Shown one piece after another: positions 36,920 to 44,801 of a stretch of DNA of 64,000 nucleotides. The position numbers were made by a program, and so were the translations under genes. Source of the DNA: Methylotenera sp. (GTDB lineage Bacteria; Pseudomonadota; Gammaproteobacteria; Burkholderiales; Methylophilaceae); assembly GCA_014378845.1 (NCBI GenBank), contig JACMNB010000041.1:1-64000 (forward strand), given 5' to 3'. How positions within the stretch are numbered: position 1 is the first letter of the stretch; every line of letters starts with the position of its first letter. Below the pieces are notes generated by a model. It ran no database searches and had not been told where the DNA came from. It saw nothing but the letters and a program-made list of their open reading frames with translations.

Positions 36920-37005
36920 TTTGGGGTTTTTGGGTTAAAGCTGCTGCTTTAATTAAAGCATTAAGTTTAAAGCACTATTTAAAGATACACTTTTAAGGCA
37001 TTGTC

Positions 37006-38424
37006 GTGTTCAAAAAAATTCTAGTCGCTAATCGGGGTGAAATTGCAGTGCGTATTGTACGCGCTTGCTCTGAAATGGGCATTAAATCTGTTGCAATATA
37101 CGCCGATGCTGACAGGCATGCGCTGCACGTTAAAAAAGCTGACGAGGCCTATAATTTAGGCGCTGACCCCGTTGCAGGCTACTTAAACGCTCACAATATT
37201 GTTAACGTGGCAGTGGCTGCGGGTTGCGATGCGCTGCATCCTGGCTACGGTTTTTTATCAGAAAACCCAGAGCTTGCAGAAATCTGCGCACGGCGCGGCA
37301 TTAAATTTATCGGCCCAAATGCTGCTGTCATTCGTCAAATGGGCGATAAAATTGAAGCGCGCAAAGCCATGACTGGCGCAGGCATTCCTTGTACGCCAGG
37401 CTCAGAAGGGAACTTGGCCGATTTAAACGAAGCCGTCGCGCTGGCCAAAAAAATTGGCTACCCCGTCATGCTAAAAGCCACTAACGGCGGCGGCGGTCGA
37501 GGTATTAGGCGCTGCGATAGTGAAAAAGATTTGCTGACCAATTACGACCGTGTGATTAGTGAGGCCAGCAAAGCGTTTGGCAAGCCAGAAGTGTTTTTAG
37601 AAAAATGCGTCGTGCATCCGCGCCATATTGAAGTGCAAGTAATGGCGGACAGTAAAGGCAACGTCATTCACTTATTTGAGCGTGATTGTTCGATTCAGCG
37701 CCGTAATCAAAAGTTAATAGAAATTGCGCCATCGCCGCAATTAAGCCAAGCGCAGCGCGACTATATTGGCGGCCTTGCTGTTAAAGCTGCTAAAGCGGTT
37801 AATTACGAAAACGCTGGCACGGTTGAATTTTTGCTTGACCAAAATAATAATTTTTATTTTATGGAAATGAACACACGTTTGCAGGTAGAGCACACGGTGA
37901 CCGAGACGATTACTGGCGTGGATATTGTGCAAGAACAAATTCGCATCGCGTTTGGTTTGCCTCTGCAATATAAGCAAAATGAGATTACCTTTCGTGGTTT
38001 TGCGATGGAATATCGCATTAATGCCGAAGACCCGAAAAATGACTTTTTGCCAAGTTTTGGCAAAATTACGCGTTATTATTCACCTGGCGGCCCTGGCGTG
38101 CGCATGGATGCAGCTATTTATACAGGTTATGTGATTCCGCCCTATTACGATTCGATGTGCGCCAAGCTAACCGTTTGGGCGCTAGATTGGCCTAGCGTGG
38201 TAGAGCGAGGCCGTCGCGCCTTGGGCGATATGGAAGTGTATGGCGTCAAAACCACGATTCCATATTATAAAGAAATAATGAAGCACCCCGATTTTAGAAA
38301 TGCAAACTTTAATACGAGCTTTGTGGAATCGCACCCAGAGCTGACCAATTACGCAACTGAGTTGCCGCCAGAGTTAATTGCAGCGGCAATATCAGCGGCG
38401 ATTGCAGCGCATGAAGGAATATAA
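37006..38424 (+). CDS. pycA: Pyruvate carboxylase subunit A (biotin carboxylase)
   Basis: A 472-residue ATP-grasp biotin carboxylase. Motifs include KKILVANRGEIAVRIVRAC at the N-terminus, HPGYGFLSEN, the glycine loop NGGGGRGIR, HIEVQVMAD, ERDCSIQRRNQK and EMNTRLQVEHTVTE, the full ACCC set. The gene opens with GTG. Because the next gene encodes a carboxyltransferase with biotin domain instead of accB, and no membrane oxaloacetate-decarboxylase subunits follow, this is most likely subunit A of the two-subunit anaplerotic pyruvate carboxylase that makes oxaloacetate for the TCA cycle. A plain acetyl-CoA carboxylase subunit is the alternative. Confidence 0.88.
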   Translation: MFKKILVANRGEIAVRIVRACSEMGIKSVAIYADADRHALHVKKADEAYNLGADPVAGYLNAHNIVNVAVAAGCDALHPGYGFLSENPELAEICARRGIKFIGPNAAVIRQMGDKIEARKAMTGAGIPCTPGSEGNLADLNEAVALAKKIGYPVMLKATNGGGGRGIRRCDSEKDLLTNYDRVISEASKAFGKPEVFLEKCVVHPRHIEVQVMADSKGNVIHLFERDCSIQRRNQKLIEIAPSPQLSQAQRDYIGGLAVKAAKAVNYENAGTVEFLLDQNNNFYFMEMNTRLQVEHTVTETITGVDIVQEQIRIAFGLPLQYKQNEITFRGFAMEYRINAEDPKNDFLPSFGKITRYYSPGGPGVRMDAAIYTGYVIPPYYDSMCAKLTVWALDWPSVVERGRRALGDMEVYGVKTTIPYYKEIMKHPDFRNANFNTSFVESHPELTNYATELPPELIAAAISAAIAAHEGI

Positions 38425-38441
38425 GGTAGGTCTTTAAAATT

Positions 38442-40295
38442 ATGAGCAAAATACACATTACAGAATTGGTTTTACGTGACGGTCATCAATCGATGATTGC
38501 AACAAGACTGCGCACTGATGACATGCTGCCAATATGCAGTAAGTTGGACGACATCGGCTTTTGGTCGATTGAGGCGTGGGGCGGCGCAACCTTTGATGCT
38601 TGCGTGCGATTTCTTAAAGAAGACCCGTGGGAGCGCCTTGCCAAGTTGCGCAAAGCCTTGCCAAACAGCCAAATCAATATGCTATTACGCGGCCAAAATC
38701 TACTAGGTTATCGTCATTATTCTGATGACGTGGTGCATGCTTTTGTGCAAAAATCGGCCGATAACGGTGTTGATGTATTTCGCATTTTTGACGCGCTTAA
38801 CGATGTGCGCAACTTGCGCGAAGCCATTCTTGCCGTTAAAAAATTAAAAAAACACGCCATCGGCACGCTGTCATACACCACCAGCCCTGTGCACGACAAC
38901 GCTTATTTTGTAAGTATGGCTAAACAGCTAGAAGAAATGGGTGCTGACAGCATTGGCATTAAAGACATGGCGGGATTGCTAACGCCGCAAGTGGCGGGCG
39001 AATTAGTAAAATCACTTAAAGCAGCCGTCAGCTTGCCGATTCACGTGCATAGCCATGCGACATCGGGTTTAGCCAGCATGGTGATGCTAAAAAGCGTTGA
39101 AAATGGCGCCTCGATTATTGATACGTGCAATTCATCATTCGCTGAAGGCGCCAGTCACCCTTCTACCGAAAGCATGGTTGCAGCCTTGCAAGGCACACCC
39201 TATGACACTGGCATTAACTTGGCCAAGCTGCAAGAAATCACTGCTTACTTTCGCGAGGTGCGTAAAAAATATTGGCAATATGAAAGTGATTTTACAGGTG
39301 TTGATACCCGCGTGTTGGTCAACCAAGTGCCTGGCGGCATGATTTCTAATTTGTCGAATCAGTTAAAAGAACAAAATGCGCTCGATAAAATGGATGCGGT
39401 TTTACTTGAGATTCCGCGTGTGCGCGAGGATTTAGGTTATCCGCCACTCGTTACGCCCACTTCGCAAATTGTTGGCACACAGGCTGTCTTAAACGTGATG
39501 ACTGGCGCGCGTTATAAATCGGTGACTAACGAAGTGAAAAACTACTTTCTGGGTCAATACGGTCAATCGCCAGCGCCTGTCAATGTCAAAGTGAAACAAC
39601 AAGCGGTGGGCGATGCCACCGTTATTACTTGTCGCCCAGCAGATTTGCTGGAGCCAGAAATGGCGAAATTACAAAATGAGGCAGAGCGTTTTGCACAAAG
39701 CGAAGAAGATGTGTTGACTTACGCGATGTTCCCCGATATTGGTAAAACATTTTTGCAAGAACGCAATGCGGGCAGTTTAAAACCAGAAGCTTTGTTGAGT
39801 AAAGATGCGGTTAATACCAGCGCGGCACGCTTTGCGCCAAACGAATTTAAAGTCACGCTACACGGCGAAACGTTTCACATTAAACTAACAGGAAGTGGCC
39901 ATGCCGGCGAAGAAAAACGTCCATTTTATGTATCGGTAGATGGCGTTGCCGAAGAAGTAGTAGTAGAAACCTTAGACGAAATTGAAGTGTTTGCTAACGG
40001 CATGAGTACTGGTAATAAAAGTAATGGTAAGAAAAAAAATTCAGCCGCATCAAGCGGCCGTCCTCGCCCTACCCATGCGGGTTGCGTGACTACCGCCATG
40101 CCAGGCACTATTGTTGCTGTAAAAGTTAACATTGGCGATAAAGTGAAAGCGGGCGACGGTGTGTTGGTGATTGAGGCCATGAAAATGGAAAATGAAATTC
40201 AATCGGCAACCACGGGCACGGTAGTTGCCATGCACGTGGCAAAAGGTGATTCTGTGACGCCGGATGAATCACTACTTGAAATTCAACCTGAGTGA
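38442..40295 (+). CDS. pycB: Pyruvate carboxylase subunit B (carboxyltransferase with biotin carrier domain)
   Basis: A 617-residue protein with a DRE-TIM carboxyltransferase barrel (opening ITELVLRDGHQSMIATR, then ALNDVRN, GIKDMAGLLTP and IHVHSHAT), a PYC_OADA domain, an Ala/Ser/Lys linker (about 520-545), and a C-terminal biotinyl domain with EAMKMENEI, the modified lysine near residue 581. The same design is used by oxaloacetate decarboxylase alpha subunits; absence of the beta and gamma membrane subunits and presence of pycA 17 bp upstream favour pyruvate carboxylase. A good terminator follows. Confidence 0.88.
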   Translation: MSKIHITELVLRDGHQSMIATRLRTDDMLPICSKLDDIGFWSIEAWGGATFDACVRFLKEDPWERLAKLRKALPNSQINMLLRGQNLLGYRHYSDDVVHAFVQKSADNGVDVFRIFDALNDVRNLREAILAVKKLKKHAIGTLSYTTSPVHDNAYFVSMAKQLEEMGADSIGIKDMAGLLTPQVAGELVKSLKAAVSLPIHVHSHATSGLASMVMLKSVENGASIIDTCNSSFAEGASHPSTESMVAALQGTPYDTGINLAKLQEITAYFREVRKKYWQYESDFTGVDTRVLVNQVPGGMISNLSNQLKEQNALDKMDAVLLEIPRVREDLGYPPLVTPTSQIVGTQAVLNVMTGARYKSVTNEVKNYFLGQYGQSPAPVNVKVKQQAVGDATVITCRPADLLEPEMAKLQNEAERFAQSEEDVLTYAMFPDIGKTFLQERNAGSLKPEALLSKDAVNTSAARFAPNEFKVTLHGETFHIKLTGSGHAGEEKRPFYVSVDGVAEEVVVETLDEIEVFANGMSTGNKSNGKKKNSAASSGRPRPTHAGCVTTAMPGTIVAVKVNIGDKVKAGDGVLVIEAMKMENEIQSATTGTVVAMHVAKGDSVTPDESLLEIQPE

Positions 40296-40321
40296 CTATA
40301 CAAGCCATTGATTAATAAAAT

Positions 40322-40354
40322 AAAAGCCGATAGATTGAACCTGTCGGCTTTTTT
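40322..40354 (+). terminator. Intrinsic terminator of pycAB
   Basis: AAGCCGATAG and CTGTCGGCTT form a 10-bp stem with one T-G wobble around a 7-base loop, followed by TTTTTAT. It lies about 30 bp after the pycB stop. Confidence 0.9.
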
Positions 40355-40394
40355 ATAATGCAACCATAGTTTACAAGATTAGCTATTAAAATAA

Positions 40395-40979
40395 ATGATG
40401 AAACAAGCCTTAATATTAGCGTCTTCTTCAGAGTTTCGGCGAGAATTGCTGCAAAAGCTGCTTATTCCGTTTAACAGCATTTCGCCAAAAATCGACGAAA
40501 CCGCATTAGATGGTGAAAAACCGCATCAAACTGCTTTAAGGTTGGCGCAGCAAAAAGCTAAAAAAATCGGCGCACAATATCCGCACGCTTTGGTGATTGG
40601 CTGCGACCAAGTGGCAACATTAGATGGCGTAGAATTAGGTAAACCTGGCAACCACCAAAATGCCACTAAACAGCTACAAATGATGCGCGGCCGCGAAGTG
40701 ACATTTCACAGTGCGCTTTGTTTGTATAACGCAGCCACAGGTAACATGCAGGCCGAAGTTGTACCATATTTGGTGCGCTTTCGGCAGCTGACAGATGACC
40801 AAATCGATACTTATTTAACCAAAGAACAGCCCTATCAATGCGCAGGCAGCGCAAAATCCGAAGGATTGGGCATCGCCTTGATGGAGCGCATGATTGGCGA
40901 AGACCCTAATGCACTGATTGGCTTGCCCTTAATTAAGCTCATCACGATGTTACAAAATGAGGGCGTGAACATACTGTGA
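40395..40979 (+). CDS. Maf-family nucleotide pyrophosphatase (YceF-type)
   Basis: A 194-residue nucleotide pyrophosphatase. The opening [16 protein letters not shown], the [13 protein letters not shown] segment, [10 protein letters not shown] and [11 protein letters not shown] match the YceF branch of Maf, which hydrolyses m7GTP and related modified nucleotides, rather than the dTTP/UTP-specific YhdE branch. In many genomes yceF is next to the yceD-rpmF cluster; here pycAB lie between. The second ATG (40398) is an equally good start. No strong ribosome-binding site. Confidence 0.9.
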   Translation: MMKQALILASSSEFRRELLQKLLIPFNSISPKIDETALDGEKPHQTALRLAQQKAKKIGAQYPHALVIGCDQVATLDGVELGKPGNHQNATKQLQMMRGREVTFHSALCLYNAATGNMQAEVVPYLVRFRQLTDDQIDTYLTKEQPYQCAGSAKSEGLGIALMERMIGEDPNALIGLPLIKLITMLQNEGVNIL

Positions 40980-41043
40980 GTGTGTCAACGCAATACAAGC
41001 ATCGCCGTTTTAAAAATCATCGCCATTATTTGGGAGTTCTACC

Positions 41044-42513
41044 ATGTTTAAACGTCGCGCAATCACCGTTGCCATTACGTCTTTGTTATCTTTAGGAGCT
41101 TTTGCCGCCGTGGACAATAATCAAAATACCGCCTTAACCGAAACCCGCAGCACACTTGAAGATCAACAAAGCGTCGCCGTGACTATTTACAACGGCGATT
41201 TAGCGTTGGTAAAAGATACGCGCAAGGTGAAGATTAAAACAGGTTTAAATGCGCTAGCTTTACGCGATGTAAGCGCGCAAATTCGCCCAGAAACAGCGTT
41301 ATTACGCAGTATTAATGCGCCTGGCAGCTTAAATTTGCTAGAACAAAATTTTAATTTTGATTTACTTACGCCAGAAAAATTACTCGAAAAATATGTTGGC
41401 AAAACAGTGAGCTTAGTTAAAACCAACCCAGCAACTGGCATTGAAACCAGCGAGCAAGCAACCGTGCTATCGGCCAATAACGGCGTGGTACTTAGAGTGG
41501 GTAACCGCATAGAAACAGGCGTACCGTTAGCGCGAATTGTGTACGACGACGTGCCAGCAAACCTGCGCGATCGCCCAACTTTAGTCACGCAAATCAACAA
41601 TAAAGGCGCAGCTGACCAAACCCTTGAGTTAAGTTATCTAACAGGCGGCCTAGGTTGGAAGGCCGATTACGTGGCCGAACTAAACCCCAAAGAAGACATG
41701 CTTGATTTATCAGGCTGGGTAACTTTAAGCAACACCAGCGGCGCCAGCTATAAAAACGCCAAATTGCAATTGGTGGCGGGCGATGTTAACCGCGTGCAAC
41801 AAAACATGCCGCCAATGACCATGCAAATGCGCGGCAAAGTAGAAATGATAGCCGATGCCGCCGCGCCAATGGCCGAGGAAAGCTTGCTGGAATTCCATTT
41901 GTACACCATGGAAAGACTGACAACAATCGCCGAGAACCAAACTAAGCAAGTCGCTCTGCTTTCTGCCAGCGGCGTACCAGTGCACAAAGAGTTGGTATTA
42001 AAAGGTGCCGATTATTACTATCAAGGCCAATACGGTGAGATTGGTACGAAGATGAAAGTCGGCATTTTTATTGAGTTTGACAATAAAGAAGCCAGCAAAC
42101 TAGGCATGCCACTACCAAAAGGTATTTTGCGCGTGTACAAAAAAGATAATGCAGGTAATGCACAATTTGTAGGTGAAGATAATATTGACCACACGCCAAA
42201 AAATGAAACCGTACGCTTAAAACTAGGCGAGGCTTTTGATGTAACCGCCGACAAAAAACAAACCGATTTTAAAGTGTTGCCGAATCCGCAAAAAGGCCAT
42301 GTCGCTTACGAAAGTGCATTTGAATTTACACTTAAAAACGCTAAAAAAGAGAAAGTCACCGTAACCGTACAAGAGCCAATTAGCGGCGATTGGACGATTG
42401 TAAATGAAAGTGCGCCGCACACCAAAGCCAATAGTCACTTGGCGGTGTGGAAAATCGACATTCCTGCTGAAGGTAAAACAACGCTGACTTATAGAGCGCA
42501 AGTGAAATACTAG
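41044..42513 (+). CDS. DUF4139-domain secreted protein
   Basis: The 489-residue protein has a signal peptide (AITVAITSLLSLGAFAAVD) and a beta-rich body. Motifs VTIYNGDLALVKDTRKVKI near the N-terminus, LELSYLTGGLGWKADYVAEL in the middle and DWTIVNESAPHTKANSHLAVW near the C-terminus are typical of DUF4139. GGAG stands shortly before the ATG. The protein is probably periplasmic or outer-membrane associated; its role is unknown. It is preceded by maf and followed by a repeat-rich gap. Confidence 0.85.
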   Translation: MFKRRAITVAITSLLSLGAFAAVDNNQNTALTETRSTLEDQQSVAVTIYNGDLALVKDTRKVKIKTGLNALALRDVSAQIRPETALLRSINAPGSLNLLEQNFNFDLLTPEKLLEKYVGKTVSLVKTNPATGIETSEQATVLSANNGVVLRVGNRIETGVPLARIVYDDVPANLRDRPTLVTQINNKGAADQTLELSYLTGGLGWKADYVAELNPKEDMLDLSGWVTLSNTSGASYKNAKLQLVAGDVNRVQQNMPPMTMQMRGKVEMIADAAAPMAEESLLEFHLYTMERLTTIAENQTKQVALLSASGVPVHKELVLKGADYYYQGQYGEIGTKMKVGIFIEFDNKEASKLGMPLPKGILRVYKKDNAGNAQFVGEDNIDHTPKNETVRLKLGEAFDVTADKKQTDFKVLPNPQKGHVAYESAFEFTLKNAKKEKVTVTVQEPISGDWTIVNESAPHTKANSHLAVWKIDIPAEGKTTLTYRAQVKY

Positions 42514-42537
42514 TACGCATTTTTAATTATTAACAAC

Positions 42538-42632
42538 CGTCATTGCGAGGAGCGTAGCGACGCGGCAATCCAAGGTACTTATACTAAATTAGACACATGG
42601 AATGCTTCGTCATTTTATTCCTCGCAATGACG
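42538..42632. repeat. Interspersed palindromic repeat (CGTCATTGCGAGG type)
   Basis: A perfect 13-bp inverted pair, CGTCATTGCGAGG (42538-42550) and CCTCGCAATGACG (42620-42632), brackets about 70 bp; after the left arm comes AGCGTAGCGACGCGGCAATCC. This type of sequence is repeated widely in proteobacterial genomes. It lies shortly after the DUF4139 stop and could act as a transcript-end stabiliser. Confidence 0.75.
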
Positions 42633-42735
42633 AAGTTGTAATTGCGTCAAAACATCACCAATGAAGCTCGGTATCCTTTACCTTAGGCATTTACACTTGG
42701 CGACAACCATATCTTACAGCTTCAAAAGCAACATC

Positions 42736-42880
42736 GCCCCTCTCCCCAACCACTCTCCAGGATACGGGCGATGGGCTGAACACGGCTTTGTAAGCAATCC
42801 TCGCCCGTATGCGCTATAAGCCAAGTTAATAACCCCCGCCCGTTTGCGGGAGAGGGTGCGCGACAGCGTGGGTGAGGGGC
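42736..42880. repeat. Second interspersed repeat, nested palindromes
   Basis: Outer arms begin GCCCCTC (42736) and end GAGGGGC (42880). An inner perfect 10-bp inverted pair, ATACGGGCGA (42762-42771) and TCGCCCGTAT (42801-42810), is nested within. The CCCGTTTGCGGGAGAGGGTG stretch resembles a common genomic repeat. Together with the preceding repeat it fills most of the 440-bp gap between the DUF4139 and methyltransferase genes. Confidence 0.65.
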
Positions 42881-42951
42881 AATACATCAAAAACCACCAT
42901 GCAACAATCACCACCGCGATAAGCGAGATAAATTTGCGTTAATATACATAA

Positions 42952-43677
42952 ATGAATATTAAAAATACCTTTGGCATCCTCTACCTAATCCCAGTAACGC
43001 TTGGTGATGACAACATTAACCAAGTATTGCCGATTGAAGTCGTCAAAACCGCACAAATACTAGAAAACTTTGTCGTTGAAAGCGAAAAATCGGCTAGGCA
43101 TTTTTTAAGCACAATTAAAACCGCTAAGCCCGTGCGAGAACTTACACTAAACTTGCTCAACGAGCACACGCTAGACAAAGACGTTACCGCGCTACTAGCG
43201 CCTTTGCTAGCAGGTAAAGATGTTGGCTTAATGTCTGATGCAGGCTGTCCAGGCATCGCCGACCCAGGCGCTAAGCTGGTCGAGCTAGCGCATCAAAAAG
43301 GCATCCGCGTGGTACCGTTTGTAGGCCCCAGCTCAATTTTATTAAGCTTGATGGCGTCTGGCCTTAACGGACAGCAATTCGCCTTTCTAGGCTATTTACC
43401 AGTCGATAAGCAAGCGCGGAATATACGCTTAAAAGAAATTGAAAAACGCTCGCAAATCTATAAAGAAACGCAAATTTTCATCGAAACGCCCTACCGCAAT
43501 CAACACATGCTAGAAGCCATTCTAAGCGTCTGCCAACCCAACACAAGGCTGTGCGTGGCTTGCGACATTAGCTTGGCGACTGAAATGATTGTCACTAAAA
43601 CAATCGCAGTTTGGAAAAAATCACCATTGCCAGATTTGCATAAACGGCCGACGGTTTTTTTGTTGCTGGCTAGCTAA
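42952..43677 (+). CDS. SAM-dependent methyltransferase, tetrapyrrole methylase fold (RsmI-like)
   Basis: The 241-residue protein opens with FGILYLIPVTLGDDN and has GLMSDAGCPGIADPGAKLVELA and VVPFVGPSSILLSLMASGLNG, the typical SAM-binding set of the RsmI/YraL family that methylates the 2'-O-ribose of 16S rRNA C1402. The first motif lacks the canonical TPIGN of RsmI (here IPVTLGDDN), and the protein is shorter than RsmI, so it is more likely the paralogue often found next to maf or rnhB genes. Its last 27 codons have a diverged copy downstream (43796-43879). Confidence 0.8.
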   Translation: MNIKNTFGILYLIPVTLGDDNINQVLPIEVVKTAQILENFVVESEKSARHFLSTIKTAKPVRELTLNLLNEHTLDKDVTALLAPLLAGKDVGLMSDAGCPGIADPGAKLVELAHQKGIRVVPFVGPSSILLSLMASGLNGQQFAFLGYLPVDKQARNIRLKEIEKRSQIYKETQIFIETPYRNQHMLEAILSVCQPNTRLCVACDISLATEMIVTKTIAVWKKSPLPDLHKRPTVFLLLAS

Positions 43678-43706
43678 TAATCGTTGCGCAAAAGCCGCGT
43701 TTAATG

Positions 43707-43798
43707 GCCTGTGGAGGGTGGGCCACTTGTGACCCACGCGTTTCAATGGAGAAAATTACAACAACCGCGTGGGTTCAAGAACCCACCCTACAAATGCT
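43707..43798. repeat. 92-bp palindromic element, copy 1
   Basis: The element begins GCCTGTGGAGGGTGGG and ends CCCACCCTACAAATGCT. Nested inverted arms are visible: AGGGTGGG with CCCACCCT outside, and CCCACGCG with CGCGTGGG inside, so it can form a cruciform or a branched RNA hairpin. A second copy of the same 92-bp length lies at 43899-43990 with about six differences. Confidence 0.85.
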
Positions 43799-43879
43799 GA
43801 AACGATTGCGATTTGGAAAAAATCACCGCTGCCTGATTTGCATAAACGACTGTCCGTATTCTTATTGTTGCCTCACTAG
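43796..43879 (+). pseudogene. Duplicated 3' end of the RsmI-like methyltransferase gene
   Basis: This segment encodes AETIAIWKKSPLPDLHKRLS plus VFLLLPH and a stop, a clear diverged copy of the 3' end of the methyltransferase upstream (TKTIAVWKKSPLPDLHKRPT plus VFLLLAS, offset 202 bp). It has no start and no upstream coding part, so it is a remnant. With the adjoining 92-bp elements it forms a tandem structure: gene tail, element, gene tail, element. Confidence 0.8.
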
Positions 43880-43898
43880 AATTTAGTTTCGCCAAATA

Positions 43899-43990
43899 GC
43901 CTGTGGAGGGTGGGTCACTTGTGACCCACGCGATTCAATGGAGAAGATTACAACAACTGCATGGGTTTAAGAATCCACCCTACAAATGCT
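43899..43990. repeat. 92-bp palindromic element, copy 2
   Basis: Same length and layout as copy 1, beginning GCCTGTGGAGGGTGGG and ending CCACCCTACAAATGCT, offset 192 bp. Several differences fall in the inner arms, where one arm is CTGCATGGGTT against CCGCGTGGGTT in copy 1, so the inner palindrome is weakened. Its end overlaps the last bases of rnhB on the opposite strand. Confidence 0.85.
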
Positions 43991-44567
43991 AAGCCAATAA
44001 ATTCTTCACTGGCGCATAACTCAAGCGATGTTGCGGGCAGATGCCATGCGCTTCAAGCGCCAACAGGTGCAGAGCTGTTGGGTAGCCTTTGTGTTTGGCA
44101 AAACCATATTGCGGATAGATTTTATCTAACTCATATAGCCTTGCATCGCGCGCAACCTTCGCCAAAATGGATGCCGCAGAAATGGCTGGAATCAAACTAT
44201 CACCCTTCACAATCGCCTCACATGGCAGACTGATTTTTGGGCATTTATTGCCATCTACTTGTACTAAATCGGGAGTAATATTGAATTGCGCCTGCATGGC
44301 TTCTATGGCGCGCTTCATGGCGAGCAGGCTGGCTTGCAGAATGTTGATGTCGTCGATTTCTTGGCAGCTGCAACTGGCGATTGCCCAAGCAAGGGCTTTT
44401 TGCTTGATTTGTGCGCTTAAAAAATCGCGCTTTTTTTCGGATAGTTTTTTAGAATCCATCAAACCATCAATCGGATTATTGACATCCAATATCACCGCCG
44501 CCGCATATACACTGCCTGCTAAGGGGCCGCGCCCTGCTTCATCTACGCCGCAAATTAGTTGCATCAT
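43989..44567 (-). CDS. rnhB: Ribonuclease HII
   Basis: RnhB removes ribonucleotides from RNA-DNA hybrids and single ribonucleotides in DNA. The 192-residue protein opens with [20 protein letters not shown], containing the DE of the DEDD active site, then [18 protein letters not shown] with the next aspartate, and [13 protein letters not shown]. It closes the lpxD-lpxB group as in many proteobacteria, although a repeat-filled gap of about 230 bp separates it from lpxB. Confidence 0.96.
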   Translation of the reverse strand: MMQLICGVDEAGRGPLAGSVYAAAVILDVNNPIDGLMDSKKLSEKKRDFLSAQIKQKALAWAIASCSCQEIDDINILQASLLAMKRAIEAMQAQFNITPDLVQVDGNKCPKISLPCEAIVKGDSLIPAISAASILAKVARDARLYELDKIYPQYGFAKHKGYPTALHLLALEAHGICPQHRLSYAPVKNLLA

Positions 44568-44607
44568 TCAAAACCTTTTTATAGGAAATATAAATCCAAA
44601 CCTACTA

Positions 44608-44684
44608 CGTCATCCTCGCGAAAGCGGGGGTCCATTTTAAGATTTTAAATTCAACATGGATTCCCGCCTGCGCGGGAATGACGG
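44608..44684. repeat. Interspersed palindromic repeat between lpxB and rnhB (CGTCATCCTCGCG type)
   Basis: The left arm CGTCATCCTCGCGAAAGCG with GGGGGTCCAT and the right arm ATGGATTCCCGCCTGCGCGG with GAATGACGG are imperfect inverted copies around a short AT-rich loop. The form (GTCAT, CCCGC, ATGGA core) is a common genomic repeat. It does not encode protein. Confidence 0.7.
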
Positions 44685-44700
44685 TGTTAAGTATTTTTTA

Positions 44701-44785
44701 CCTTCCCTCTTTGAGGGGAAGGTTGGGACGGGGGTGGAAGTTGGAATTCGTAGCATTTACCCCCTCCCTAGCCCTCCCCCTAACA
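44701..44785. repeat. Interspersed C/G-rich repeat next to lpxB
   Basis: The segment starts with a hairpin, CCTTCCCTC-TTT-GAGGGGAAGG (44701-44722), followed by GTTGGGACGGGGGTGG and later CCCCCTCCCTAGCCCTCCCC. The GGGG- and CCCC-rich parts can pair. It is a recognisable type of interspersed repeat and lies just after the lpxB stop, where it may act as a transcript end or stabiliser. Confidence 0.6.
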
Positions 44786-44801
44786 AGGTGGAGTGAACAG
44801 T

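Noticed and set aside
37006-40295. Sodium-pumping oxaloacetate decarboxylase
   Set aside because: The alpha-type subunit is present, but no beta or gamma membrane subunits follow; a terminator closes the pair.
42952-43677. Calling the methyltransferase RsmI itself
   Set aside because: The first SAM-family motif lacks the canonical TPIGN and the protein is short, so I name it RsmI-like only.
43704-43886. 60-residue plus-strand ORF in the repeat area
   Set aside because: It reads through the 92-bp element and the duplicated gene tail in the wrong frame; the cysteine-rich translation is accidental.
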